Assembly: GCA_017514905.1 (NCBI GenBank)
Contig: JAFWIK010000002.1
Span: 35,321-99,320, forward strand
Length of the DNA stretch: 64,000 bases
Source of the DNA: Candidatus Saccharimonadota bacterium
Lineage (GTDB): Bacteria > Patescibacteriota > Saccharimonadia > Saccharimonadales > Saccharimonadaceae
Reading direction: 5' to 3'
Shown here: positions 1-7,748 of the stretch, piece by piece
Position numbering within the stretch: the first letter of the stretch is position 1
How the letters are laid out: each line of letters opens with the position of its first letter
Notes under the pieces: generated by a model
The model's input: only the letters and a program-made list of their open reading frames with translations
Told to the model about the DNA's origin: nothing
Databases searched by the model: none
Made by a program: the position numbers and the translations under genes

Positions 1-2
1 GC

Positions 3-347
3 GATAAGGCAGTTAATGCGCCTGCTCCAGAAGCAGCGCCTGCTCCAGGAGCAGCGCCGGCTCCAGAAGCTACTCCAGCTAATGCTCCAGCTCCAGCACC
101 GGTTCCGAGTTCGGCCCCAGTAGCAGCACCGGTTCCGAGTTCGGCTCCTGCATCAGTGCCAGCACCAAATTCTACTCCGGCCACTACATTATCTCAAGTA
201 CCAGAAACGGCGCCAGCTCCCGAACCAGAAGCTACTCCAGCTAATGCCCCAGCTCCAGCACCGGCCCCAGCCTCAATCCCAGTAGATCCAGCTCCAACTG
301 CTACACCACAGGTCGAAAATGGACAATCAGAAGATCCGGCTCAATAA
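3..347 (+). CDS. Pro/Ala-rich C-terminal tail of a truncated protein
   Basis: The reading frame is open from the window edge and ends at TAA, so only the C-terminus is visible. It is a low-complexity Pro/Ala/Glu tail built from repeats such as APAPEATPANAPAPAP, which occurs twice (about nt 50-105 and 220-270), and VPSSAP, also twice. Such tails are usually flexible linkers or wall-spanning segments. Its last 29 nt overlap the next gene, rluB-like, so the two are probably cotranscribed and translationally coupled. In many bacteria the gene before rluB is scpB; that identity is only an inference from gene order, because no diagnostic domain lies inside the window. Confidence 0.6.
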   Translation, partial: DKAVNAPAPEAAPAPGAAPAPEATPANAPAPAPVPSSAPVAAPVPSSAPASVPAPNSTPATTLSQVPETAPAPEPEATPANAPAPAPAPASIPVDPAPTATPQVENGQSEDPAQ

Positions 348-1104
348 GTTTTTAGCCGAACGCTTAGGAGTTTCGCGACGCGAGGCAGATGATTTGATTG
401 CCGCGGGTAAAGTCACGATTAATGATGACAAAGCGATTTTGGGCGCAAAAATTGACAAAAATGATAAAGTATGCTATAATAAAAAGATAGTTCCGTTTCA
501 AGCGGATTTTTCTTATCTTGCGTTTAATAAGCCCATCGGTTACGTCTGTTCACGTCGTGCTCAAGGGTCCACACCAACACTATATAATCTTTTGCCTATC
601 AAATACCAAAAGCTCAAAACTGTTGGTCGCCTAGACAAAGATACTTCCGGCCTGATTCTACTTACAAACGATGGTGATTTTGCTTTTCAAATGACGCACC
701 CAAAATTCCACAAAGAAAAGGTTTATGAGGTGGAGCTAAACAAGCCTCTAGAGCCCCTACACCAGCAAATGGTTTCCGATTACGGCGTCATGTTAGATGA
801 CGGACCAAGTAAATTTACCGTCATAAAAGACGATTCTATCCCCTCTAATCAAGGGGAGTTCCAGGATGTAACAACGCGAGAATTAACGCGCGAGTCTCGT
901 AGCGATGGATACGAAAGGTGCAACTCTGCAGACAAGATAACACAAAATCGTTACATTGTAACTTTATCCGAGGGTCGTAATCGCCAGATTAGACGAACGT
1001 TTGCTGCGCTTGGCTACCGAGTCATCAAGCTTCACCGCACACAATTTGGCAAATATCAACTTAATACTCTAGCTCCAGGCGAATTTACAGAATTCAAAAT
1101 TTAA
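319..1104 (+). CDS. rluB: 23S rRNA pseudouridine synthase, RluB/RsuA family
   Basis: 261 residues. An N-terminal S4 RNA-binding domain (residues about 5-50, RLNKFLAERLGVSRREAD) precedes the pseudouridine synthase core with the family motif VGRLDKDTSGLILLTNDGD, whose Asp106 is the expected catalytic residue, and the late motif EGRNRQIRRTFAALGY. The family isomerises a specific uridine in rRNA. Residues about 172-210 form an extra polar segment between the DDGPSK strand and RYIVTLSEGRNRQ that family members normally lack; its DNA resembles a decayed copy of the palindromic element described elsewhere in this window. The start overlaps the upstream gene by 29 nt, pointing to coupling. RluB versus RsuA/RluF cannot be decided from sequence alone. 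Confidence 0.85.
   Translation: MDNQKIRLNKFLAERLGVSRREADDLIAAGKVTINDDKAILGAKIDKNDKVCYNKKIVPFQADFSYLAFNKPIGYVCSRRAQGSTPTLYNLLPIKYQKLKTVGRLDKDTSGLILLTNDGDFAFQMTHPKFHKEKVYEVELNKPLEPLHQQMVSDYGVMLDDGPSKFTVIKDDSIPSNQGEFQDVTTRELTRESRSDGYERCNSADKITQNRYIVTLSEGRNRQIRRTFAALGYRVIKLHRTQFGKYQLNTLAPGEFTEFKI
834..950. repeat. decayed in-frame palindromic element inside rluB
   Basis: The arms are weak: ACGATT then 19-20 nt then GAGTT can be read inward from both ends. The centre holds CGCGAGAATTA, the same core as the element in alaS (CGCGAGAATTAGCGC). It encodes rluB residues about 172-210. I treat it as an eroded member of the alaS/iscS-type family. Confidence 0.4.
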
Positions 1105-1110
1105 TTCTTA

Positions 1111-1125
1111 TGTTATAATAGTATC
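1111..1125 (+). promoter_or_regulatory. extended -10 promoter of ftsA-like gene, leaderless
   Basis: TGTTATAAT with TATAAT at 1114-1119, followed by only 6 nt (AGTATC) before the ATG. No Shine-Dalgarno sequence fits, so transcription should start at or within a base of the ATG. Confidence 0.75.
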
Positions 1126-2349
1126 ATGAGTACAATTCTTGGTCTCGATATTGGTACTGAATTTGTCAAAGCCGTGCTAGCTCGGCCTACAAAAAAAGGT
1201 GATCTAGAAATTCTCGGTATTGGCAAAGCACGTCAAGTTGAAGGCAACATGCATGCTGGTGCCGTTGCAGATATTCCAGCTGTAGTCAACGTATGCGAAG
1301 AGGCCTTAGTTCAAGTCGAAGATCAAGCCGGTGAGCGGGCCGAGCTTACTGTAGTTGGTATTGCCGGTGAACTTATCAAAGGCAACACTACGACGGTTAA
1401 TTATAAACGCAAAAATCCCAACAAGCCTATCACCGAAACTGAAATGAATGAAATCATTAAAAAAGTTCAGCAGAAATCCGGTGAAATTGCCAAAAAGACG
1501 GTTGCTCTTGAAACTGGTAATGATAATGTGGAAGTTCGTTTGATCAACTCTGCTATCGTTTCCCTTTTGATTGATGGCTACAAAATTAGTAATCCAATCG
1601 GCTTCAAAGGCTCCGATGTCGTAATTCAATTCTATACGGCTTTTGCTCCCCTCATTCATGTCGCGGCCATTGAAAAAGTTTGTGCAGAATTAAACCTCGA
1701 TCTCTTGACTGTGGCAGTCGAGCCATTTGCGGTATGCCGCGCCTGTCTAGGCGATGACCTCGATTCGAATTTCTCTGGCATCGTCATGGATATCGGTGGC
1801 GGCACTACTGACATTGCTGTAGTAGAAGATGGTGGGGTGGAGGGTACCAAAATGTTTTCCATCGGCGGCCGCAGCTTTACTCATCAAATTGCCGAGTCGC
1901 TAGGAGTTGATTTTGAAACTGCCGAGAATTACAAACTGGATTATGATACTACTAAGCTAGACGATCGTGTTAAGGCCAAAGTTGAAACTGCGATCTCACG
2001 TAATCTCAGCGTTTGGCTGACAGGAGTTCAGGTGGCGCTTGAAGAATTTGACAGTGCTGGCAGCCTTCCTCGTAATGTTATGCTATGTGGTGGTGGCGCT
2101 AGCTTGTCGCTGCTACAAGAAAAGTTAGCCCTTTCCGATTGGTATGAAGGATTACCATTTTCTCGCCGGCCCGTAATTCATCTTATTGATGTGAATGATT
2201 TACCGAACCTAATTCTAGATAGCGATAGTAAACTTGATCATTCTTTTGCTACAGCCTTAGGTCTTCTCCGCGTAGGTATAGATACTGTGGCGGGTGCTCC
2301 AGAAGAAAACAAACTTAAAGCCAAAATTAGTAAACTCCTCCAAAAATAG
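1126..2349 (+). CDS. ftsA: FtsA-like actin-fold cell-division ATPase
   Basis: 407 residues of the FtsA/PilM actin-like superfamily. The N-terminal phosphate-1 motif LGLDIGTEFVKAVLA is at residues 5-19 and the phosphate-2 motif VMDIGGGTTDIAVVEDG at about 222-238, followed by IGGRSF; an adenosine-type glycine loop MLCGGGASL lies near residue 320. The C-terminus ends in a short basic amphipathic stretch (NKLKAKISKLLQK) like the membrane-targeting helix of FtsA, which tethers FtsZ polymers to the membrane. PilM of type IV pilus systems has the same fold, and no ftsZ or pil genes are in the window to decide; FtsA is favoured by the C-terminal helix. It is convergent with alaS. Confidence 0.7.
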   Translation: MSTILGLDIGTEFVKAVLARPTKKGDLEILGIGKARQVEGNMHAGAVADIPAVVNVCEEALVQVEDQAGERAELTVVGIAGELIKGNTTTVNYKRKNPNKPITETEMNEIIKKVQQKSGEIAKKTVALETGNDNVEVRLINSAIVSLLIDGYKISNPIGFKGSDVVIQFYTAFAPLIHVAAIEKVCAELNLDLLTVAVEPFAVCRACLGDDLDSNFSGIVMDIGGGTTDIAVVEDGGVEGTKMFSIGGRSFTHQIAESLGVDFETAENYKLDYDTTKLDDRVKAKVETAISRNLSVWLTGVQVALEEFDSAGSLPRNVMLCGGGASLSLLQEKLALSDWYEGLPFSRRPVIHLIDVNDLPNLILDSDSKLDHSFATALGLLRVGIDTVAGAPEENKLKAKISKLLQK

Positions 2350-2389
2350 CTGACCATTGAATTAACTGTTGTAAAAAATACAACGATAT

Positions 2390-4441
2390 TTATTCCAGCA
2401 CAGCTTTAATTCGGCGCACTCCAGCCGAGGAAGATTCTTCTTTTTTAATTCTGAAGTGACCAAGAACCCCAGTATGCTCCACGTGTGGCCCACCACAAAC
2501 TTCGCGTGAAATTGGTTTTTCAAAATCACCGATTGTATAGACTCTGAGTTTTTCGGGATATTTATCCCAGAACTGGCCATGCGCCTTCAGGGTATTTCGC
2601 GCATAAGCTTTGTCATATTCATCAAATACTACTGGAAGATCCGCTTTAATCCACTCATTCACTTGATCCTCGACAGCTTTTTTCTCTTCGTCAGTCATTT
2701 TGTGGTCCAAATTAAAGTCGAACCTTAATCTCTCTGCCGTAGTATTAGAACCGCGCTGCATTATGTCTGGCGAAACTAATTTCTGAAGCGCCGCAAGTAG
2801 TAGGTGTGTTGCTGTATGGTACTTCACGGTCTGTTCACCATGGTCCTCAAGCCCACCCTTAAACATGCCCTTCGACGCGGTTTGCGACCTTTCACGCTGT
2901 TCTTTTAAAGCTGTCTCAAATTCTTCACGGTAATTTTTTGTCAGTTTAATCCCTTCACGGTAGCATTCCTCCACCGAAAGTTCCATTGGAAAACCATAAG
3001 TATCCTGTAACTTAAATAAATCCCGGCCAGACAAGATGGCACTTTCGTCTCGACTCGGGGCATTTCGGAGCGCGGCAGCGCGAGAATTAGCGCCGGCCGC
3101 CCGTGGCGGACTGCCGGAGGAGTCGAGTGAAGAACGAGCTGGCTCGTTCTTCCGAGACGACGACGAGCAGACGACTTTAGTCGACGGGCCGGCCGGACGC
3201 GGCCCCGAGTGAGATGAAAGCGCCATCTTCTTTAACTCGCGTAATCCTTTATTTAAGGTTTGTCGAAAGGTCTTTTCCTCGTGAAGCATTATCTCGAGCG
3301 CTTTTTCGCGCTGGGTCAAGATTGAATCTGGTAAATCTGCATAAATGTCTGCTACTACTGGGACGATTTCTGCTAGGAAGTTTGTGGCAATCCCGAGGTC
3401 TAGCGCCCGTAAAATCGCTCTACGTAAGAGTCTGCGCATGGCATAACCCTGTGTTTTGTTTGATGGGACGAGCCCCTGAGCTGCTAGTAGGTATGCGCCA
3501 CGAATATGGTCAGCAATCACCCGCATTTCATCGGTGTTATTATCATAAGATTTGCCTGAAATTTTCCCAAGTTTATCAATAATAGGTTTCATTAATGAAA
3601 TCTTAAACACGTCAAACGAGCCAATCGCCGCTGCAGAAATCCGCTCCAAACCGCCACCAAAGTCCACATTTTTTTGCTCTAATTCGGCAAAAGTCCCATC
3701 CTCAAGTCGTCGATATTGCATAAACACCGAGTTGCCAATTTCCATAAATCTCGCTCCATCTGAAGCCGGATGTGCTTGGCCGAAGCGTGATACATCTTGT
3801 TTATCTTCGCCAAAATCATAAAATACTTCCGAATCCGGCCCACACGGGTCACCGATCGGAGTGTCTTCGAGCCCGCCACCCCGACTCCACCAGTTTTCGT
3901 GGTCATCATAAAAGAAAATACGCTCCCCTGGCTTAACACCGCGCTTATCGCCTTCGTCTGCCGAACCAATTTCAGCAATTTTAGCCTCAATTCCGGCGTT
4001 TTTGAATACTCTCTGCCAAATTTCTGCAGTATCGTTGTCTTTTGGAATGCCATATTTTTCGTTTCCGATAAAACAAGTCACATACAGCTTATTCGGATCT
4101 AGCCCTACAACTTTGGTCAAAAATTCAAAAAAGCTCTCAATCTGTTCTTCCTTAAAATAATCACCGAGCGACCAATTTCCTAGCATTTCAAACACAGTAG
4201 TATGCCTCGGATCGCCTACGTCGTCGATGTCTTGCATTCTAAGAGAAGGTTGCACGTCGGTCAATCTTTTGCCTTCCGGATGCTTTTTGCCTAAAAGATA
4301 CGGCAAAAGTGGCTGCATTCCTGAACTAGTAAAAAGCGTAGTCGGATCACCCTCTAGAACTAGTGGTGCCGGCTGGATTACTTTGTGCCCTCTTTTTTCT
4401 TGAAACTCTAAAAATTTTTTTCTAATTTCATTTGCATCCAT
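2390..4441 (-). CDS. alaS: alanyl-tRNA synthetase, compact form lacking C-Ala
   Basis: 683 residues from ATG 4441, chosen because the extended -10 box ends 7 nt upstream; the in-frame ATG at 4450 overlaps that box. It charges tRNA-Ala. The catalytic domain shows TSSGMQPLLPYLLG (motif 1 region), RHTTVFEMLGNWS (motif 2) and GGGLERI (motif 3). The editing domain keeps HTATH (542-546) and CGGPH (649-653). Usual bacterial AlaRS is about 875 residues: here the protein stops right after the editing domain, so the C-Ala domain is missing, and the segment between DTYGFP and HTATH is about 50 residues, much shorter than normal. Residues about 407-468 are a low-complexity insertion encoded by a palindromic element. 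Confidence 0.95.
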   Translation of the reverse strand: MDANEIRKKFLEFQEKRGHKVIQPAPLVLEGDPTTLFTSSGMQPLLPYLLGKKHPEGKRLTDVQPSLRMQDIDDVGDPRHTTVFEMLGNWSLGDYFKEEQIESFFEFLTKVVGLDPNKLYVTCFIGNEKYGIPKDNDTAEIWQRVFKNAGIEAKIAEIGSADEGDKRGVKPGERIFFYDDHENWWSRGGGLEDTPIGDPCGPDSEVFYDFGEDKQDVSRFGQAHPASDGARFMEIGNSVFMQYRRLEDGTFAELEQKNVDFGGGLERISAAAIGSFDVFKISLMKPIIDKLGKISGKSYDNNTDEMRVIADHIRGAYLLAAQGLVPSNKTQGYAMRRLLRRAILRALDLGIATNFLAEIVPVVADIYADLPDSILTQREKALEIMLHEEKTFRQTLNKGLRELKKMALSSHSGPRPAGPSTKVVCSSSSRKNEPARSSLDSSGSPPRAAGANSRAAALRNAPSRDESAILSGRDLFKLQDTYGFPMELSVEECYREGIKLTKNYREEFETALKEQRERSQTASKGMFKGGLEDHGEQTVKYHTATHLLLAALQKLVSPDIMQRGSNTTAERLRFDFNLDHKMTDEEKKAVEDQVNEWIKADLPVVFDEYDKAYARNTLKAHGQFWDKYPEKLRVYTIGDFEKPISREVCGGPHVEHTGVLGHFRIKKEESSSAGVRRIKAVLE
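3033..3229. repeat. in-frame palindromic element in alaS (core type B)
   Basis: About 197 bp. The outer arms AAGATGGCACTTTCGTCTC (3033 onward) and the complement of 3202-3229 match except at a few positions. A perfect 11-bp stem, GAAGAACGAGC, lies at 3129-3152. The core at 3066-3084 (CGGAGCGCGGCAGCGCGAG) is identical to the complement of 7012-7030 in iscS. It is read through in alaS without a stop, adding about 62 residues (SSHSGPRPAG to SRDESAIL). Confidence 0.85.
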
Positions 4442-4457
4442 ATCAAGCATTATATCA
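4442..4457 (-). promoter_or_regulatory. extended -10 promoter of alaS, leaderless
   Basis: On the minus strand TGATATAAT (TATAAT at 4454-4449) is followed by 7 nt and then ATG 4441. There is no room for a leader or ribosome binding site. Confidence 0.7.
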
Positions 4458-4489
4458 TATTTCCCAGTGGAAAAATAATTACCTACTAG

Positions 4490-4518
4490 TTGACAATAGT
4501 ATATTAGCGTGCTATTAT
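4490..4518 (+). promoter_or_regulatory. sigma70-type promoter of the small Cys/Lys protein
   Basis: TTGACA (4490-4495), a 17-nt spacer ending in TGC, then TATTAT (4513-4518). The gene has a leader of about 25 nt with an AAAGGAAA ribosome binding site, unlike the leaderless neighbours. Confidence 0.8.
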
Positions 4519-4547
4519 AAACATAAGTAAAATAAAAGGAAATATTT

Positions 4548-4748
4548 ATGGCACAAACAAAGAAAAAAACTGCAACTAAAACTGCGAAAAAAACAGCCTG
4601 CAACAAATGCCGCAAAAAGGCTTGCATGCGCACTAACAAAAGCAAAGGCATCAGCAGCGAAGAGCGTAAAGATGTTTATATTGTCACTGCTATGGGTATG
4701 ATCACTGGCCTTCTGCTTTGCGCGAATGCTGTAATGTTAATGGCCTAA
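4548..4748 (+). CDS. small Lys/Cys-rich single-pass membrane protein
   Basis: 66 residues. The first half is extremely basic (KKKTATKTAKKTACNKCRKKACMRTNKSK) with three cysteines as CNKC and KAC; the second half is one hydrophobic segment (VTAMGMITGLLLCANAVMLM). The start is set by the AAAGGAAA site and a consensus promoter with 17-nt spacing. It stands alone between divergent alaS and a strong terminator shared with mnmA. I do not recognise the family. The basic, cysteine-containing N-terminus could bind nucleic acid or metal close to the membrane, but this is not shown. Confidence 0.7.
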   Translation: MAQTKKKTATKTAKKTACNKCRKKACMRTNKSKGISSEERKDVYIVTAMGMITGLLLCANAVMLMA

Positions 4749-4760
4749 TTTATAGTTCAA

Positions 4761-4790
4761 AAAATAACCCCCTCCGGGGTTATTTTTTTA
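4761..4790. terminator. bidirectional intrinsic terminator
   Basis: The hairpin AAATAACCCC / GGGGTTATTT with a 4-nt loop is followed by a T run on the + strand and preceded by an A run, so it can end both the small protein gene and convergent mnmA. Confidence 0.9.
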
Positions 4791-6068
4791 TTCTGCAATT
4801 ATTCCACCGCCTAGACAAATTTCGCCATCATATAGTACGGCAGACTGCCCCGCCGCCGGACGCTTGACTTCACTTTCAAAATGTAAGGTTTTTCCATCAA
4901 AAGTCGCTGGAACTAGTGGTGCCCGGTGCCTCAGGCGAACAGAAACCTGTTTTTTCTGAAGCGTAAAATGATTTGAAAAATCTGAAACGTATATTCCAGA
5001 CGACGCCGAGAGGTTCGTCTGCGTAGCAGACGGTTCTCCCGGCCGTCCTGTGTATGACGTTTCTGATTTTTTAAGTCCAGCTTCAGAAAAAACAGGTTCT
5101 GTTCGCATGATGACATTCTTCAAGATTAGTTCCTTGGTCCAGATCGCCTCATGATTCAGATTCCTTGACACGTAAATAATGTTCTTTTTAATGTCTTTTT
5201 TGACGACATAATATGGCAAACCTTCATTCACTACACCTTTTTCGCCTTCGAGATATAACCCATGTCGCTGTCCGATTGTATAAAACACTGCTCCTTCGTG
5301 ATAACCTAGTACTTTGTCAGTTTCAATTTCGCGAATTTCGCCCGGTTCAATTTCAATATACTCCTTAAGAAAATCTTTCATTCCCACTTCGCCCACAAAA
5401 CAAACTCCCATCGATTCCTTTTTGTACGCGTTGTGTAGGCCCTTTTCCTTGGCTAATTTCTTAACATCAGGCTTTAGCATCTCGCCGATCGGAAAGATTG
5501 TATGCGCCAAAGCCTCGTCCGAAATCCGATACAAAAAATATGTCTGGTCTTTATTCTCATCTACGGCTCTTGCAAGAGCTATAGCCGTTTCGAGTCCGTT
5601 CGCGACAACGGGAGCGATCGACGAAGCGAGCCCTGTAACGACAGGAGCGAGCGAGGAGGGACGAGAAATGGCCATAGCTCTTGCATAATGCCCTGTGGCG
5701 ATAAAGTCAGCTCCAGTCGCCATGGCTTTTTCGTAAAACAATTTGAACTTAATCTCTTGGTTGCACATGATGTCGGGGTTCGGCGTATTGCCTTTTTTGA
5801 ATTCTTCCAGCATATAATCCACCACTTTTTGCCGATATTCTTCTTCAAAATCCCAGACTTCAAACGGAATTCCAAGCTTTACTGCCACGCGCTTAGCATC
5901 TGCTAAGTCCTCCGCCCAAGGGCATTTCATACCGGGCAGATCTCTTGACCAGTTTTTCATGTAAATACCGACCACGTCATAACCTTGTTCCTTCAAAAGT
6001 AAGGCCGACACGCTTGAATCTACTCCGCCGCTCATTCCAACATAAACTTTTTTTCTTTGAGTTTTCAT
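4788..6068 (-). CDS. mnmA: tRNA-specific 2-thiouridylase MnmA with two inserted segments
   Basis: 426 residues; typical MnmA is about 360. It thiolates U34 of tRNA-Lys, -Glu and -Gln using sulfur passed from a cysteine desulfurase. The PP-loop GMSGGVDSSV is at 11-20, the nucleophile Cys102 is in DIMCNQEIKF and the partner Cys223 in MGVCFVGE. The end QSAVLYDGEICLGGGII is canonical. Two segments have no counterpart in the family: residues about 131-167 (SRPSSLAPVVTGLASSIAPVV) and 328-372 (SEAGLKKSETSYTGRPGEPS to FTLQKK), each encoded by a palindrome. The ATG overlaps the stop of iscS in an ATGA, so the sulfur donor and user are translationally coupled. Confidence 0.95.
   Translation of the reverse strand: MKTQRKKVYVGMSGGVDSSVSALLLKEQGYDVVGIYMKNWSRDLPGMKCPWAEDLADAKRVAVKLGIPFEVWDFEEEYRQKVVDYMLEEFKKGNTPNPDIMCNQEIKFKLFYEKAMATGADFIATGHYARAMAISRPSSLAPVVTGLASSIAPVVANGLETAIALARAVDENKDQTYFLYRISDEALAHTIFPIGEMLKPDVKKLAKEKGLHNAYKKESMGVCFVGEVGMKDFLKEYIEIEPGEIREIETDKVLGYHEGAVFYTIGQRHGLYLEGEKGVVNEGLPYYVVKKDIKKNIIYVSRNLNHEAIWTKELILKNVIMRTEPVFSEAGLKKSETSYTGRPGEPSATQTNLSASSGIYVSDFSNHFTLQKKQVSVRLRHRAPLVPATFDGKTLHFESEVKRPAAGQSAVLYDGEICLGGGIIAE
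4935..5106. repeat. in-frame palindromic element in mnmA (core type C)
   Basis: About 172 bp. The arms GCGAACAGAAACCTG and TTTTTTCTGAAGC pair with the complement of 5080-5106, and ATCTGAAACGT with ACGTTTCTGAT. The centre GAGAGGTTCGTC...GACGGTTCTCCCGG is shared with the tatD element. The outer arms code for T-E-P-V on one side and Q-V-S-V-R on the other, that is, flanking MnmA residues. Confidence 0.9.
5571..5685. repeat. in-frame palindromic element in mnmA (second copy)
   Basis: About 115 bp. The arms TGCAAGAGCTATAGCC and the complement of 5671-5685 differ at one base in the first 16. The centre holds a duplicated unit (CGACAACGGGAGCGA and ACGACAGGAGCGA) resembling type B cores. It encodes MnmA residues about 131-167, including the repeated peptide S-[LI]-A-P-V-V. 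Confidence 0.8.
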
Positions 6069-7303
6069 GATTTTTTGACTCTCTTATATTCAGACGAAAC
6101 GGCATTATTAATGATCTTCGCTGCGTCACGCATTTGTTCTTCAGTGTTTGTTTCTCCCAAACTGAGTCTCAAAGATCCAGCAATTTGGGAGTCATCTAGT
6201 CCTAGAGCTTTTAAAACGTGTGATTTTCGACCTTTTGAAGCCGCACAGGCCGCTCCAGTTGCTACATACACCCCTTTTTCCTCTAAGAGATATATTAACC
6301 TCTCTGCATCAATACCATTATAGCATAAAACTATAAAATTGTCAAGAGCATGTTTTTTATTAATCAACTCATAATTCTCTAATTTGTTTAGTAATATTTT
6401 GCGCCAGGCAGCGTATTTTTTACGGTTTCCATTTAAATGCTCGCTTGCAATTTCTACGGCTTTCGCAAAGCCAATCACTCCAGGCACATTTTCCGTGCCA
6501 GAGCGCAAACCATTTTCCTGTCCGCCGCCAACCGTCATGGGTTGTAATTTTGCCTCGTGTGAAACATATAAAGCTCCCACACCCTTTGGCCCGTAGATCT
6601 TTGCGGCATTTAGTGTCAAAAGATCTATACCTAGTCTGGCCACTTTGATATCTAAAAGATTTAAAGCTTGCGATGCGTCAGAATGGAGTAGTAGTTCCCT
6701 TTTGACTCCTCGTTTGAAACGATCTAACTTGATATTGCGAATCAGGCTAGCAATTTCAGCCAAAGGTTGCACTACGCCGATCTCATTATTAACTAGACTG
6801 ACAGAAATTAATTCCGTTTCATCGGTAATTTTATTCTTCAAATCTGCCAGGTCAATTAGCCCATTTTTTAACACTTTAATAGTTTGTCCACCGTAGCGTT
6901 GGGCGACCGACCGCACCGAATCATGCTCCGTTTCTAGATATAGTACAGAATTTACACTTGATTCGGGGTCGCGTCGCTCGCGCCCGTCGCCACGGGGCGA
7001 GCGCGCTAATCCTCGCGCTGCCGCGCTCCGGAATCCCCCGAATTCAAGTGTAAAATCTGTACTAATAGCTGTAAACGCCAGATTATTTGCTTCAGTCGCG
7101 CCAGCGGTAATGACGAGGTCCGACGCCTTGGCGCCGATCGCATGCGCAATCGTTGCTTTGGCCGCTTCATAATCTGCCGCAACTTTTTTCGCTGGTAAAT
7201 ATGCGGCTGAAGGGTTAAAAAAATCATCCAAAAAGTACGGCTCCATTGTCGTGAGCACCCGTTTATCAACTGGCGTTGCCGCCGCATGATCCAGATAAAT
7301 CAT
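6065..7303 (-). CDS. iscS: cysteine desulfurase IscS/NifS family with insertion
   Basis: 412 residues, PLP-dependent class V aminotransferase fold. It takes sulfur from cysteine and, next to mnmA, most likely feeds tRNA thiolation. Features include YLDHAAATPVD at the N-terminus, TAGATEANNLA (61-75), the TEH motif near 125-127, the Schiff-base Lys235 in NAAKIYGPKG (the usual His before Lys is Ala here) and active Cys353 in TGAACAASKGRK. Residues about 81-121 (TLEFGGFRSAAARGLARSPR and on) are an extra Arg-rich loop encoded by a palindrome. The ATG at 7303 lies 6 nt after a TATAAT. A second class V enzyme (sufS-like) is at 44.6 kb. Confidence 0.9.
   Translation of the reverse strand: MIYLDHAAATPVDKRVLTTMEPYFLDDFFNPSAAYLPAKKVAADYEAAKATIAHAIGAKASDLVITAGATEANNLAFTAISTDFTLEFGGFRSAAARGLARSPRGDGRERRDPESSVNSVLYLETEHDSVRSVAQRYGGQTIKVLKNGLIDLADLKNKITDETELISVSLVNNEIGVVQPLAEIASLIRNIKLDRFKRGVKRELLLHSDASQALNLLDIKVARLGIDLLTLNAAKIYGPKGVGALYVSHEAKLQPMTVGGGQENGLRSGTENVPGVIGFAKAVEIASEHLNGNRKKYAAWRKILLNKLENYELINKKHALDNFIVLCYNGIDAERLIYLLEEKGVYVATGAACAASKGRKSHVLKALGLDDSQIAGSLRLSLGETNTEEQMRDAAKIINNAVSSEYKRVKKS
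6942..7063. repeat. in-frame palindromic element in iscS (core type B)
   Basis: About 122 bp. The arms AGTACAGAATTTACACTTGA and the complement of 7042-7063 differ at one position. The core 7012-7030 is the exact complement of alaS 3066-3084, so this copy has the opposite orientation to its gene from the alaS copy, yet both are read through without stops. Confidence 0.9.
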
Positions 7304-7318
7304 AAAAATATTATAACA
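7304..7318 (-). promoter_or_regulatory. extended -10 promoter of iscS-mnmA, leaderless
   Basis: TGTTATAAT on the minus strand, 6 nt (ATTTTT) before ATG 7303. Confidence 0.75.
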
Positions 7319-7321
7319 TAT

Positions 7322-7711
7322 TTAGCTGTTTGCTACAAATTCATACTCTTTGCCGTCAGCCGAAAGAGTCAACTTACCGTTTGACTGGTCCAAAGTGTAA
7401 TCATACTCATTCTCTAGTTCGTACAACCAATCCGTTTCGATTTTCAGTTTACCGTCTTCGAGTGCCCATTTGAATTCATAGTCATTTTCGTGACCATTAG
7501 TAGTCAAAGTGCCCTTTCCAATTTCAGTGAAGTCCCACACGACTTTATCCGAATCGCTCAGGGTCCAATTTTCCTGTGCTACCAAATAATCTCCATCTTG
7601 TGCCGCCGCGCCCTTGTTTAAATTCATTACCAAAAAAACAATGCCAGTAACGAGCGTTGCTAGCCCCACTATTAAAGTTGTAATAGCCCAAACTAATTTC
7701 TTTTTTCTCAT
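7322..7711 (-). CDS. small membrane-anchored beta-rich protein, unknown function
   Basis: 129 residues. A basic start (MRKKK) and one transmembrane helix (about residues 8-31) are followed by an acidic extracellular part rich in alternating polar and aromatic residues (WTLSDSDKVVWDFTEIGKGT, EYDYTLDQSNGKLTLSADGK), which reads like a small antiparallel beta domain. No catalytic motif is visible and I do not recognise the family. It has its own leaderless promoter 6 nt upstream and lies between iscS and tatD on the same strand without overlap, so it is probably a separate unit. Confidence 0.7.
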   Translation of the reverse strand: MRKKKLVWAITTLIVGLATLVTGIVFLVMNLNKGAAAQDGDYLVAQENWTLSDSDKVVWDFTEIGKGTLTTNGHENDYEFKWALEDGKLKIETDWLYELENEYDYTLDQSNGKLTLSADGKEYEFVANS

Positions 7712-7726
7712 AGCTTCATTTTATCA
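7712..7726 (-). promoter_or_regulatory. extended -10 promoter, leaderless
   Basis: TGATAAAAT on the minus strand, 6 nt (GAAGCT) before ATG 7711. Confidence 0.65.
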
Positions 7727-7748
7727 TAAGAACAAAAAAATGCCAAAA

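Noticed and set aside
3214..3582. Open frame of 122 codons on the plus strand opposite alaS
   Set aside because: It lies wholly antisense to a clearly recognisable alaS, partly over the palindrome that is open in many frames, and has no promoter or ribosome binding site.
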